The translations under genes were made by a program, and so were the position numbers. Of a DNA stretch of 64,000 bases, positions 1 through 9,638 are shown piece after piece. A model generated the notes under the pieces. That model did no database searches. It was not told the origin of the DNA and saw only the letters and a list, made by a program, of their open reading frames with translations. The first letter of the stretch is position 1, and each line of letters opens with the position of its first letter. Source of the stretch: Rodentibacter pneumotropicus DSM 21403 (GTDB lineage: Bacteria; Pseudomonadota; Gammaproteobacteria; Enterobacterales; Pasteurellaceae); contig NZ_KB904059.1 of assembly GCF_000379905.1 (NCBI RefSeq), positions 40,923-104,922 on the forward strand, read 5' to 3'.

Positions 1-2
1 AA

Positions 3-194
3 CTAGCCGTGCAATTACATCAAGCCGGCAGAAATGAAGAAGCTCTTCCCCTCCTTTTTGGTATTTTAAAAATGGATTTAAACGCACAAAATGGTGAAGT
101 AAAACAACAGTTCTTGTCTATTTTAAGTGCAATGGGTAATGCAGATCCGCTCACCAGCAAATTCCGTCGGTTACTTTACTCTCTGCTCTACTAA
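3..194 (+). CDS. cnoX: CnoX (YbbN) co-chaperone, C-terminal fragment
   Basis: Partial gene whose 5' part lies before the window. The frame is open from base 3 to the stop at 192-194 and ends in a tail resembling the C-terminus of E. coli YbbN/CnoX ([10 protein letters not shown], then [12 protein letters not shown]). CnoX is a cytoplasmic protein with a thioredoxin-like domain followed by TPR-like helices; it protects proteins from chlorine/oxidative stress and hands them to GroEL or DnaK. Only the final helical region is visible, so the thioredoxin active site cannot be checked. It lies just upstream of trxB on the same strand, an order I recall from H. influenzae. Confidence 0.85.
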   Translation, partial: LAVQLHQAGRNEEALPLLFGILKMDLNAQNGEVKQQFLSILSAMGNADPLTSKFRRLLYSLLY

Positions 195-257
195 ATGCAA
201 TATTATGTCACCATTACACAAAAGCACGCCAACATGGCATTCCTACTTACTACATAA

Positions 258-1226
<969 letters not shown>

Positions 1227-1233
1227 ATATTAA

Positions 1234-1260
1234 GGCGTGCTAAGTGAGAGTTAGCACGCC
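1234..1260 (+). terminator. hairpin after trxB (possible terminator)
   Basis: A perfect 10-bp inverted repeat, GGCGTGCTAA with TTAGCACGCC, separated by 7 bases, starts 7 bases after the trxB stop. No T-run follows on the plus strand, so it may act as a weak or partial terminator or as a 3' mRNA stabiliser. Confidence 0.5.
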
Positions 1261-1274
1261 AACGACTCATCATC

Positions 1275-1303
1275 GTGCGTGGCTAGCTCATAACCCCACG
1301 CAC
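1275..1303 (+). other. second intergenic hairpin upstream of cydD
   Basis: A perfect 8-bp inverted repeat, GTGCGTGG with CCACGCAC, has a 13-base loop. It lies between the trxB hairpin and the cydD start, inside what would be the cydDC leader if transcription crosses it. No known RNA family is recognised. Confidence 0.4.
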
Positions 1304-1340
1304 AAATCTATCCTCCCCGACTTGGGACGAATAAAAACCT

Positions 1341-3101
1341 ATGGATAAACTTCGCCAAAAATATTTACAACAATGGCTACGCACCCAGCAAGAACCAATC
1401 AAAAAATTGATGCGTGCCAATATTGCCCTTGCGGCAGTTTCATCGCTTATTTTAGTGGCACAAACTTATTTTCTCGCCCTTCTACTCGATAAACTCATTA
1501 TGCAAAATGTGCCGTCGGGCGATCTCATCCCTTATTTTATTGGCTTAATTTTCTGCTTTGCTTTGCGGGCAATCATTTTGTGGGAGAGAGAAAAACTCGG
1601 TTTTGAAAGTGGTCGTCAATTACGTCGCCATATTCGTCAAAAGATTCTGGATAAAATCCATCTTGTCGGCCCTGCCACCATTAACCAAAAACCGGCGGGC
1701 AGTTGGGCAAGTATTATGTTGGAACAAGTAGAAAATTTGCACAATTTCTATGCCCGTTTTCTTCCCCAACAAAGTCTTTCTGTGATCCTTCCTATTGTCA
1801 TTTTAATTGCCGTATTTCCGTTAAACTGGGCCGCCGGTTTAATTTTAATGATCACCGCACCGCTGGTACCGGCTTTTATGATGCTAGTGGGAATTGCCGC
1901 CGCGGACAGCAACCAAAAAAATATGGCTACCCTCGCACGTTTAAGCGCACAATTTTTAGATCGCCTACGCGGACTTGAAACCTTGCGACTTTTTAACCGC
2001 ACTTTAGAACAAACCGAGCATATCAAAAACACTACGGAAGATTTTCGTGAAACCACTATGGATGTGCTAAAAATCGCCTTTTTATCCTCCGCCGTATTAG
2101 AATTTTTCACCTCTATTTCTATTGCACTAATGGCGGTCTATTTCGGTTTTAGTTATCTCGGGCAAATTGAGTTTGGCACTTACAGCACCTCACTCACCCT
2201 CTTTACCGGCTTTTTCTGTTTAATTCTTGCCCCCGAGTTTTATCAACCTCTTCGAGATCTCGGCACCTATTATCATGATCGAGCAGCCGGTATCGGTGCC
2301 GCGGATGCCATTGTGGATTTTTTAGAAACGGAATACCTCACTAATCATCAATATGATCAAAAGATTCCCACTGAAAGTGCGGTCGAAATTCGGGCAGAAA
2401 ATGTCGTGGTGCTTTCTACTCAAGGCACTCCACTGACAAAACCGTTAACATTCCATATTCCGGCTAATTACAACGTCGCCCTAGTAGGGCAAAGCGGTGC
2501 AGGTAAAAGCTCTTTAATGAATGCAATCCTCGGTTTTCTACCCTATGAAGGTTCATTAAAAATCAACGGACAAGAACTGAGTGAAAGCAATCTAACAGAA
2601 TGGCGTAAAAACATTGCTTGGGTGGGGCAAAATCCATTGTTGCTACAAGGCACAATCAAAGAAAATCTGTTGCTTGGCGATATTCAAGCAAACGATGAAG
2701 AAATTGACCATGCCTTAACTTTGGCACAAGCCAAAACATTCACGGACAAACTTGGGTTAAACTATGAAATCAAAGATGGCGGCTTGGGTATTTCTGTAGG
2801 GCAAGCACAGCGCCTTGCGATTACACGCGCATTATTACGTAAAGGAAAATTGCTTCTCCTTGATGAACCCACAGCAAGCCTTGATGCACAGTCGGAAAAT
2901 TTGGTTTTACAAGCCCTAAACGATATCAGTTGTTATCAAACTACATTGATGATCACGCATCGTATTGAAGATCTCAAACAATGCGACCAAATTTTTGTGA
3001 TGCAGCAAGGAGAAATTCTTCAACAAGGCGACTTTTCACAGCTCAAAGCCCACGGTTTTTTTGCCGAATTACTCGCTCAACGACAAGAGGATATTCAATA
3101 A
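1341..3101 (+). CDS. cydD: cytochrome bd assembly ABC exporter subunit CydD
   Basis: A 586-residue half-transporter of the CydDC heterodimer, which moves thiols (glutathione, cysteine) and/or haem across the inner membrane and is needed for cytochrome bd maturation. The N-terminal half carries about six membrane helices. The C-terminal ATPase has Walker A GQSGAGKSS near residue 383, the CydD-type signature SVGQAQRL instead of the canonical LSGGQ, and Walker B LLLLDEPTA near 506. Its stop overlaps the cydC start (TAATG), indicating translational coupling. Several uptake sequences lie within it. Confidence 0.95.
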   Translation: MDKLRQKYLQQWLRTQQEPIKKLMRANIALAAVSSLILVAQTYFLALLLDKLIMQNVPSGDLIPYFIGLIFCFALRAIILWEREKLGFESGRQLRRHIRQKILDKIHLVGPATINQKPAGSWASIMLEQVENLHNFYARFLPQQSLSVILPIVILIAVFPLNWAAGLILMITAPLVPAFMMLVGIAAADSNQKNMATLARLSAQFLDRLRGLETLRLFNRTLEQTEHIKNTTEDFRETTMDVLKIAFLSSAVLEFFTSISIALMAVYFGFSYLGQIEFGTYSTSLTLFTGFFCLILAPEFYQPLRDLGTYYHDRAAGIGAADAIVDFLETEYLTNHQYDQKIPTESAVEIRAENVVVLSTQGTPLTKPLTFHIPANYNVALVGQSGAGKSSLMNAILGFLPYEGSLKINGQELSESNLTEWRKNIAWVGQNPLLLQGTIKENLLLGDIQANDEEIDHALTLAQAKTFTDKLGLNYEIKDGGLGISVGQAQRLAITRALLRKGKLLLLDEPTASLDAQSENLVLQALNDISCYQTTLMITHRIEDLKQCDQIFVMQQGEILQQGDFSQLKAHGFFAELLAQRQEDIQ

Positions 3102-4828
3102 TGCGTGCATTACTGCCTTTTATACGTTTATTTACATTCGCCAAATTGCCCTTAATTTTAGGCTTGATCCTAATGATTTTAGGGCTCGCCTCCAGTATGG
3201 GATTACTCACCCTGTCAGGTTGGTTCTTAGCAGCTACAGCTATCGCGGGGCTCGGTACGCTGTTTAACTTTTTTTATCCTTCCGCCAGCGTTCGGGGACT
3301 AGCCATCGGACGCACGGTCGCCCGCTATTTTGAAAAACTGGTTACGCACGATGCGACTTTCCGTGTTCTGGCAAATTTACGTGTACAAGTATTTGAAAAA
3401 ATCATCCCTTTAAGCCCTGCGGTGCTGAACCGTTATCGTAACAGCGAACTATTAAATCGTCTTGTTTCCGATGTAGATACACTTGACAGCCTTTATTTAC
3501 GCCTACTTGCGCCTTTTTTCAGTGCCGCATTTGTGATTATTACGATGAGTATTGGATTGAGCTTTATTCACGTCCCCCTTGCATTAGGGTTAGGCATTGT
3601 TTTGCTGATATTATTGGTACTTATTCCGACTATTTTCTATCGTTTAGGGCAACAATTTGGCAAGACTTTAGTGCAAGTACGCGCAACATACCGCACACAA
3701 TTTTTAGAATTTATTCAGGCCCAAGCAGAGCTTTTACTATTTGATGCTGAAAAGCAAGTCAAAGAAAAAATGGCAACGACAGAAAAACATTGGCAAAGGG
3801 CGCAAGAAAAAGAAGCAAAATTAAGCGGATTTTCTACCGCACTTGCCCTTTTCTTAAACGGAGGGTTGATTTGCGCTATGCTGTGGTTCGGTAGTCAAGC
3901 AGATTTTGGTGACGATGAATATCGTGCGGCCTTTATTGCCCTATTCACCTTTGCCGCCCTTGCTGCCTTTGAAATTATTATGCCACTAGGCGCGGCTTTT
4001 TTACATATCGGGCAAGTCATCACAGCAGCAGAACGTGTCACGGATATTATTGAACAAAAACCTTTGGTCGAATTTCATGGCAACACAGAATTTGAACAGA
4101 AAGTGCGGTTAATTTCCGCTAAGAATTTAAGTTTCGCCTATCCGGAAAGAGAAAATCTTGCCTTAGAAAATCTCACGCTTGATTTGATGCAGGGTGAAAA
4201 GGTGGCGATTCTTGGCAAAACGGGCAGCGGGAAATCAACATTACTTCAACTATTGGTACGCAACTATGATCCCAACCAAGGAGAACTTTTGCTTGCAGGC
4301 AAGCCCATTTCTACTTACGCCGAACAAACCTTGCGTGAGCAATTCTGTTTTCTAACTCAACGGGTACACGTATTCAGCGATAGTTTGCGTCAAAATTTAC
4401 AGTTTGCCAGCCAGGAAAAAATTTCCGACGAAAAAATGATCGAGGTACTCAATCAAGTAGGATTAGGAAAATTATTAACGCAATCAGAGGGATTGGATCT
4501 CTGGTTGGGTGATGGCGGTCGCCCGCTTTCCGGTGGCGAGCAACGTCGTTTAGGCATTGCCCGAATTTTATTAAATAATGCCTCTATTTTATTACTTGAT
4601 GAGCCGACGGAAGGGCTTGACCGAGAAACCGAACGTCAAATTTTGCGTTTAATTTTACAACATACAAAAAACAAAACCCTTATTATGGTGACCCATCGCT
4701 TAACCGCACTTGAGCAATTTGACAGAATTTGTGTGATTGATGAGGGTAACCTCATTGAACAGGGCGATTATGAAAGTTTAATCAAAAAAGAAGAGGGATT
4801 TTTCAAACGATTGGTCGAACGTGTATAG
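3101..4828 (+). CDS. cydC: cytochrome bd assembly ABC exporter subunit CydC
   Basis: A 575-residue partner of CydD, with an N-terminal membrane domain and a C-terminal ATPase: Walker A GKTGSGKST near residue 371, signature LSGGEQRR near 476 and Walker B LLLDEPTEG. The ATG at 3101 is chosen because it overlaps the cydD stop, has AGAGGA just upstream and gives the normal family N-terminus; a longer in-frame extension starting inside cydD is not family-like. It converges on the SRP RNA gene, whose 3' end lies about 12 bases beyond the stop. Confidence 0.95.
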   Translation: MRALLPFIRLFTFAKLPLILGLILMILGLASSMGLLTLSGWFLAATAIAGLGTLFNFFYPSASVRGLAIGRTVARYFEKLVTHDATFRVLANLRVQVFEKIIPLSPAVLNRYRNSELLNRLVSDVDTLDSLYLRLLAPFFSAAFVIITMSIGLSFIHVPLALGLGIVLLILLVLIPTIFYRLGQQFGKTLVQVRATYRTQFLEFIQAQAELLLFDAEKQVKEKMATTEKHWQRAQEKEAKLSGFSTALALFLNGGLICAMLWFGSQADFGDDEYRAAFIALFTFAALAAFEIIMPLGAAFLHIGQVITAAERVTDIIEQKPLVEFHGNTEFEQKVRLISAKNLSFAYPERENLALENLTLDLMQGEKVAILGKTGSGKSTLLQLLVRNYDPNQGELLLAGKPISTYAEQTLREQFCFLTQRVHVFSDSLRQNLQFASQEKISDEKMIEVLNQVGLGKLLTQSEGLDLWLGDGGRPLSGGEQRRLGIARILLNNASILLLDEPTEGLDRETERQILRLILQHTKNKTLIMVTHRLTALEQFDRICVIDEGNLIEQGDYESLIKKEEGFFKRLVERV

Positions 4829-4840
4829 AAAGGAAGTTGG

Positions 4841-4953
4841 GCGGAAACCTTCCCAGCTTCTTCTCGGCACACAGCACTTCCGACTTTGGCTGCTTTCTTC
4901 CGAACCTGACCGAGTAAACCGGACACCGTTGCGAGAGACCGAAAAGGTTTCCA
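4841..4953 (-). ncRNA. ffs: 4.5S RNA (signal recognition particle RNA, small bacterial type)
   Basis: On the minus strand the conserved SRP domain IV core is visible as GGTCAGGTTCGGAAGAAAGC followed by AGCC. It contains the asymmetric loop and the GGAA-type apical tetraloop that bind Ffh. The ends pair: GGAAACCTT at the 5' side (about 4952) with AAGGTTTCC at the 3' side (about 4843), closing a hairpin of about 112 nt, the usual size for a gammaproteobacterial 4.5S RNA. The RNA targets ribosomes making membrane proteins to FtsY/SecYEG. Exact ends are estimated from the closing stem. Confidence 0.92.
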
Positions 4954-5073
4954 TTGAAATCGCAATGCGATTGCGCGCTATTATGCAAGAATTAAAGGGT
5001 CATTGCAAAGATTAATTGCATCGAATGATGAATTTGACGAGAATTTAAACCGCACTTTTCAGGAATTGGCATA

Positions 5074-5544
5074 ATGAACTATTTACAATATTACCCCGTT
5101 GATGTGGTAAATGGCGAAGGCACGCGTTGTACCCTTTTTGTGAGCGGTTGTACCCATGGTTGCAAAGGCTGCTATAACCAAAAAAGCTGGTCATTCAGTG
5201 CCGGCGTACTCTTTGACGAAATCATGGAACAACAAATTATCAATGATTTAAAAGATACCCGTATCAAACGCCAAGGTTTAACGCTATCCGGTGGCGATCC
5301 TCTCCATCCTCGCAACTTAGAAACCCTTTTGCCTTTCGTGCAACGGGTAAAACGTGAATGCCCCGACAAAGATATTTGGGTATGGACCGGTTACAAACTA
5401 GCAGAGCTGGATGAAAATCAGCGTGCCATGCTACCCTATATTGATGTGCTCATTGATGGAAAATTTGAACAAGAAAAAGCCGACCCCAGCCTGCTCTGGC
5501 GGGGATCGGCTAATCAGATTATTTATAGGTTTAAAAACATTTAG
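5074..5544 (+). CDS. nrdG: anaerobic ribonucleotide reductase activating protein
   Basis: A 156-residue radical-SAM activase that installs the glycyl radical on the class III ribonucleotide reductase NrdD during anaerobic growth. The 4Fe-4S/SAM motif CTHGCKGC has cysteines at residues 26, 30 and 33, followed by the SGGDPL segment that contacts SAM. The length is typical. No nrdD is adjacent in this window. A long GC-rich hairpin (5478-5511) is embedded in its last codons. An uptake sequence sits just before the start. Confidence 0.96.
   Translation: MNYLQYYPVDVVNGEGTRCTLFVSGCTHGCKGCYNQKSWSFSAGVLFDEIMEQQIINDLKDTRIKRQGLTLSGGDPLHPRNLETLLPFVQRVKRECPDKDIWVWTGYKLAELDENQRAMLPYIDVLIDGKFEQEKADPSLLWRGSANQIIYRFKNI
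5478..5511 (+). other. hairpin inside the 3' end of nrdG
   Basis: AGCCGACCCC near 5478-5487 can pair with GGGGATCGGCT at 5501-5511, with one mismatch. This gives a GC-rich stem wholly within the coding region, about 30 bases before the stop. It could be an early terminator or a 3' stabiliser, or simply follow from conserved codons. Confidence 0.35.
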
Positions 5545-5562
5545 GCAGAAAGAATTTTCACT

Positions 5563-5934
5563 CTAAATATTACAATCTTCATTTTTCCAATAATCTAAAG
5601 CGTGGTTTATATAGAACTCAATATCATCATCACTATAACCAAGCAATTTACCGATTTTTCTTTCTAAATCGGGATCAAACTTATCGTAGCTTTCCAACAA
5701 AACCGAGCTTAGTACCTCCGCTTTTTTTATATGTTCCGGTCGATATATTAAGTAATAGGAAAAATCACCTAATGATGTTTTTAAATTAATTGTTTTTAAC
5801 TCAAACGTCTTATTCTCTAAATAAGGGAAAAAATCCTCCGGCACTTCAGCGTCGGTGTAAAATAAAGCAATCTCTTTTTGATGATTTAACATCAACTCTA
5901 ATTCTTTTTCCTCATGAGGTCCAAGCATACCCAT
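5563..5934 (-). CDS. unrecognised 123-residue acidic protein
   Basis: I do not recognise this protein. It is soluble, with no signal peptide or membrane segment, and rich in Glu, Asp, Lys and Tyr; segments such as YFxYL.. and FDPDLERKIGKLLGY look helical and globular. The ATG at 5934 has GGGAGAT just upstream, inside the last codons of the TatD-type gene, so it is probably translated as the second gene of that transcript. An ATG two codons later is an alternative start. It converges with nrdG. No toxin, immunity or phage signature is evident. It lacks an uptake sequence and is AT-rich. Confidence 0.7.
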   Translation of the reverse strand: MGMLGPHEEKELELMLNHQKEIALFYTDAEVPEDFFPYLENKTFELKTINLKTSLGDFSYYLIYRPEHIKKAEVLSSVLLESYDKFDPDLERKIGKLLGYSDDDIEFYINHALDYWKNEDCNI

Positions 5935-5940
5935 ACTATT

Positions 5941-6732
5941 TTATCTCCCAAATAATTCATCACTATTATTCCAAATAATTTCTGCTATTCTATCAGCAGA
6001 TTCACCTCTTAATTCGCATAGCACCTCAAAAGTGTTTATTATTCGTTCCGGACGATTCGGCTGACCTTGGAAACCAAACACAGGCATATCAGGACTATCT
6101 GTTTCCAGCACTAGCGCATCTAACGGTAATTTTGCAATCGCCAGTCGGGTTTTATTCGCCCGTTGATAAGTAATCGTACCGCCCACACCGATTTTATAGC
6201 CCAGATCCACAAACCGTTTAGCCTGCTCATAACTTCCTGCGAAACCATGTATCACGCCATATTTAGGCAATGAAATACGCTTCAAAAAAGTAAACACTTG
6301 ATCGTGAGATTTTCGGCTGTGAATATTCACGGGTAAGGCAAATTTTTTCGCAAGATAGAGCTGGGTTTCAAAAAAATGACATTGTTTTTGCCAGAGTTCG
6401 TCCGTCAATAAATCAGGGGTCGCCCGTTCCAACCCAATTTCCGCCACCGCCGTCGCATTTTTATCACGCTGAGCTAAGGCTCGTTCTAAAACCAATAAAT
6501 CTTCTTCCGAATGCTCTTTAATATAAAGCGGGTGCAAACCCAGCCCATAATATAAATTTTCCGGATAAAGTGCGGTCATTTTTTGGATAGTTTTGAAACC
6601 TCGTGCCAATACCGCCACAATCAGAATTTTCTCTACACCGGCTTGCTTGGCATTTTCCACTAATTGTGAAAGAGGCTCGCCGGTGAATTGCTGCAAATAA
6701 TCAAGATGGGTATGAGTATCAAAAAAAGCCAT
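5941..6732 (-). CDS. TatD-family metal-dependent hydrolase (YjjV-like)
   Basis: A 263-residue TIM-barrel hydrolase of the TatD family, whose characterised members are Mg2+-dependent DNases with 3'-5' exonuclease activity; the true substrate here is uncertain. The N-terminal DTHTHLDYL carries the HxH metal ligands, EIGLE a bridging Glu, NIHSRKSH and HGFAG further His ligands, and LETDSPD the final catalytic Asp. The start at MAFFDTHTHL (6732) is preferred; the 15-residue upstream extension is hydrophobic and not family-like. It lies upstream of the 123-residue orphan on the same strand. Confidence 0.88.
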   Translation of the reverse strand: MAFFDTHTHLDYLQQFTGEPLSQLVENAKQAGVEKILIVAVLARGFKTIQKMTALYPENLYYGLGLHPLYIKEHSEEDLLVLERALAQRDKNATAVAEIGLERATPDLLTDELWQKQCHFFETQLYLAKKFALPVNIHSRKSHDQVFTFLKRISLPKYGVIHGFAGSYEQAKRFVDLGYKIGVGGTITYQRANKTRLAIAKLPLDALVLETDSPDMPVFGFQGQPNRPERIINTFEVLCELRGESADRIAEIIWNNSDELFGR

Positions 6733-6944
6733 AATAAACCAAATAATTAAAAGGTAAGAAATACAAAGTTTTGACAAACGCTCTAAAAAAGAGAGTCTCT
6801 AAAATAACTATGCGGGCTTAAAATCATTCTAGCAAATAATTTAGGTTCATTTTGTTTATTTTTCTGCACATTAAAATAGTAAATTTACAATTTTGTGAAC
6901 TAGATCTCAGACAGCGACGAAAATTTTTTGCAATAATGTAACCA

Positions 6945-6961
6945 ACATATATGATATATGT
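6945..6961. promoter_or_regulatory. palindrome upstream of alanine dehydrogenase
   Basis: A perfect 8-bp inverted repeat around one central base (ACATATAT-G-ATATATGT) lies about 50 bases before the ald start. Its size and position suit a dimeric regulator's operator, but the AT-only composition makes chance symmetry possible. Confidence 0.35.
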
Positions 6962-7012
6962 TAATTTTATGTTTAACTTTAAATATTATTTAAATTAAGA
7001 AGGATCTTAAAA

Positions 7013-8122
7013 ATGATTATAGGTTGTCCAAAAGAAGTTAAAGTTCAAGAATACCGAGTTGGTTTAACCCCTGCAAATGTTCAATCTTACGTTGAAAACG
7101 GACATAAAGTTTACATTGAAACAGGAGCAGGCATAGAAATTGGTTTTAGCGACGAAGCCTATCAACGAGCAGGTGCTGAAATTACCGATAAAGCGACCCT
7201 ATTTGCTAAGAGTGAAATGATTATTAAGGTAAAAGAACCCATTGAATCCGAATATAATTATTTCCGTGAAAATCAAATTTTATATACCTACCTCCACCTC
7301 GCAGCTGATAAACCCCTTACCGAAATGTTACTCTCCCGCAAAATTCAAGCTGTTGCCTATGAAACCATTAAAACCTCAACAGGCTTGCCGTGCCTTGCTC
7401 CAATGAGTGCGATAGCAGGACGTTTAGCGACCCTTGAATCGGCGAAATTTATCCAGAAAACCTTTGGCGGTGCGGGCGTGCTGTTAAGCGGTACAGCTGG
7501 CACACCGAAAGCGAAAGTGGTTATTTTGGGCGGCGGAGTTGTGGGCTTAAATGCAGCACAAATCGCAATGGGGATTGGGGCGGATGTAACGATTTTAGAC
7601 ATCAACGCCGAGCGTTTGGCGTATATCGATCAAATTTTCGGTATGCAAATCAAAACCTTAACCAGCTCACGCGGTAACATTTTAAACCTACTGCCAGAAG
7701 CCGATGTCGTCATCGGGGCTGTGTTAATTCCAGGGGCAAAAGCACCACATTTAGTTCGCCGAGAAGATTTAAAATTGATGAAAAAAGGTGCAATTTTGGT
7801 TGATGTCGCAATCGATCAAGGCGGTTGTTTTGAAACCTCAACCCCAACCACACACAACGATCCGATTTTTGAGATTGATGGCGTGATCCACTACTGTGTT
7901 GCCAATATGCCGGGCTGTGTAGCACGCACCTCAACCCTCGGTTTAACCGATTCGACCTTGCAATACGGCTTAAAAATTGCCGCACTTGGTGTAAAACAAG
8001 CCTGTCTTTCTGATCCTGCTTTATTACAAGGTCTCAATACCTATAACGGTAAATGCACTTTTAAAGGGGTGAGCGATGCCTTCGGCTTACCTTATACCGA
8101 AGCGAAAGTCGCCCTCGCCTAA
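7013..8122 (+). CDS. ald: alanine dehydrogenase
   Basis: A 369-residue NAD+-dependent enzyme that reversibly deaminates L-alanine to pyruvate and ammonia. The N-terminus MIIGCPKEVK and the segment EYRVGLTP with the pyruvate-binding Arg are typical, and the Rossmann motif GGGVVGLNAA lies near residue 170. DQGGCFET.PTTH near residue 270 is a strong alanine dehydrogenase hallmark. Length matches the family. AGAAGGAT precedes the ATG. The amino-acid transporter 75 bases downstream on the same strand suggests a two-gene alanine uptake and catabolism unit. Confidence 0.96.
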   Translation: MIIGCPKEVKVQEYRVGLTPANVQSYVENGHKVYIETGAGIEIGFSDEAYQRAGAEITDKATLFAKSEMIIKVKEPIESEYNYFRENQILYTYLHLAADKPLTEMLLSRKIQAVAYETIKTSTGLPCLAPMSAIAGRLATLESAKFIQKTFGGAGVLLSGTAGTPKAKVVILGGGVVGLNAAQIAMGIGADVTILDINAERLAYIDQIFGMQIKTLTSSRGNILNLLPEADVVIGAVLIPGAKAPHLVRREDLKLMKKGAILVDVAIDQGGCFETSTPTTHNDPIFEIDGVIHYCVANMPGCVARTSTLGLTDSTLQYGLKIAALGVKQACLSDPALLQGLNTYNGKCTFKGVSDAFGLPYTEAKVALA

Positions 8123-8197
8123 ACTGGCTTTTCTTACGCAAACGCACTGAACAAGCGGTGCGTTTTCTCCTGTTTTTACAAAATTTAAGGTGATAAT

Positions 8198-9553
8198 ATG
8201 ACAACACCAATATCACGACAATCTTGGTCTAGCCGCCTAACGTATGTTTTGACTGTGGCGGGAGCGACCATTGGCTTTGGTGCAACGTGGCGTTTCCCCT
8301 ATCTCGTGGGCGAAAATGGCGGCGGAGCTTATGTTTTTCTTTTCTGTGTAGCGATGATCGTGATCGGAATCCCGATGATTTTAGTTGAAAATGTGATCGG
8401 CAGACGCATTCAAAAAAATTCCATTGACGCCTTTTCTGGCACGGCAAACGGCAAAAAAATCCATTCGGGGTGGAAAATTCTCGGCTATATGGGCTTGCTC
8501 GGCTCATTTGGGATTCTCGCTTACTATATGGTACTCGGTGGCTGGGTGCTGAATTATATTGGTAGCCTTATTTCTGGGCAGCTTGATCTCTCTCAACCCG
8601 TAACCATTGAAACCACCAGCACGTTTTTTCACGATCATATCCATAATAACCCACTTGCGATTCTGATTTATACAGGCTTATTCGTCCTCGTCAATTACAT
8701 CATTTTAGCCAAAGGGATTATGGACGGCATCGAACGCTCGGTAAAATTTTTAATGCCGCTGCTGTTCGTTTTCCTACTCGTGATGATCGTGCGAAATGTT
8801 ACCCTACCGGGTGCAATGGAAGGGATAAAATTCTACCTCGTGCCTGATTTTTCCAAAATTACCAAAGAGCTGTTTGTCTTTGTGCTAGGGCAAGTCTTTT
8901 TTGCATTAAGCCTTGGCTTTGGCGTGTTGATTACCCTTTCAAGCTATCTTAATAAAAATGAAGATCTGGTTAAAACTGCCACGATTACAGGCGTGATTAA
9001 CACCCTAATTGCTCTTGCTGCAGGCTTTATGATTTTCCCTTCACTGTTTAGCTTCAACGTAGCCCCTAATTCCGGACCAACGCTGGTTTTCCAAAGTTTG
9101 CCGATTGTGTTCTCGCATATGTGGGCAGGTTCGGTATTTGCCACCATTTTCTTCAGTTTGCTGGTGATCGCAGCCTTAACTACTTCAATTACCATTTATG
9201 AAGTGCTGATTACCGCTTTACAGGAAAAAACAAGGCTCACGCGTAAGCAAGCCATTGCCGTAACGCTCGGCGGAATTTTCTTACTCGGCAACATACCGTC
9301 AGTTTTGAGCGACAATGTGTGGAAAGAGGTTACCATCGCAGGACGCAGTATTTTCGACACCTTCGACTATGTCAGCGGTAACATTCTGTTTATTTTAACT
9401 GCACTTGGGAGTGCAATTTTCGTAGGATTTGTTTTGAAAGATGAAGCAAAAAAAGAGCTGGGTGCAAATGAAAAATTCACAACCGTTTGGTTCAACTATG
9501 TGAAATACGTCATCCCAATCATTATTCTGGTAATTTTTATTAATTCTCTCTAA
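8198..9553 (+). CDS. sodium-dependent amino-acid transporter (NSS/SNF family)
   Basis: A 451-residue LeuT-fold membrane protein. TM1 carries the family signature GATIGFGATWRFPYLVGENG, with the unwound helix that binds Na+ and substrate, near residues 23-42. Eleven to twelve hydrophobic helices follow, including a TM6-like segment and TM8 with SSL/TTSIT sodium-site residues. Pairing with alanine dehydrogenase suggests L-alanine or another small neutral amino acid as substrate; that is inference from context. It is followed by a 10-bp stem hairpin. No signal peptide. Confidence 0.9.
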   Translation: MTTPISRQSWSSRLTYVLTVAGATIGFGATWRFPYLVGENGGGAYVFLFCVAMIVIGIPMILVENVIGRRIQKNSIDAFSGTANGKKIHSGWKILGYMGLLGSFGILAYYMVLGGWVLNYIGSLISGQLDLSQPVTIETTSTFFHDHIHNNPLAILIYTGLFVLVNYIILAKGIMDGIERSVKFLMPLLFVFLLVMIVRNVTLPGAMEGIKFYLVPDFSKITKELFVFVLGQVFFALSLGFGVLITLSSYLNKNEDLVKTATITGVINTLIALAAGFMIFPSLFSFNVAPNSGPTLVFQSLPIVFSHMWAGSVFATIFFSLLVIAALTTSITIYEVLITALQEKTRLTRKQAIAVTLGGIFLLGNIPSVLSDNVWKEVTIAGRSIFDTFDYVSGNILFILTALGSAIFVGFVLKDEAKKELGANEKFTTVWFNYVKYVIPIIILVIFINSL

Positions 9554-9559
9554 AAAATT

Positions 9560-9595
9560 TAGGCTTACTGAGTTTAATTAAACAAAGTAAGCCTA
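9560..9595 (+). terminator. hairpin after the NSS transporter
   Basis: TAGGCTTACT and AGTAAGCCTA form a perfect 10-bp stem with a 16-base AT-rich loop directly after the transporter stop. The T-run is poor on the plus side; AAATTT precedes it, so it may act in either direction. Confidence 0.55.
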
Positions 9596-9609
9596 GTCTA
9601 TCCAGATAG

Positions 9610-9631
9610 AACCTGAGTCAACGCTCAGGTT
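9610..9631. terminator. hairpin between the NSS transporter and ppiB
   Basis: AACCTGAG and CTCAGGTT form a perfect 8-bp stem, followed on the plus strand by the T-rich TCTTTCATT. It lies just beyond the ppiB stop, so it can end transcripts arriving from the left and possibly those of ppiB. Confidence 0.6.
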
Positions 9632-9638
9632 TCTTTCA

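Noticed and set aside
2770..2830. CydD ABC signature SVGQAQ instead of LSGGQ
   Set aside because: This variant is normal for CydD, not a defect.
4821..5015. Plus-strand reading frame of 64 codons downstream of cydC
   Set aside because: It runs antisense through the 4.5S RNA gene, which explains its lack of stops. No family resemblance and no ribosome-binding site.
5941..6777. Longer TatD start with a hydrophobic N-terminus (possible signal peptide)
   Set aside because: The extra 15 residues precede the conserved MAFFDTHTH start, lack a signal-peptide layout, and the family is cytoplasmic.
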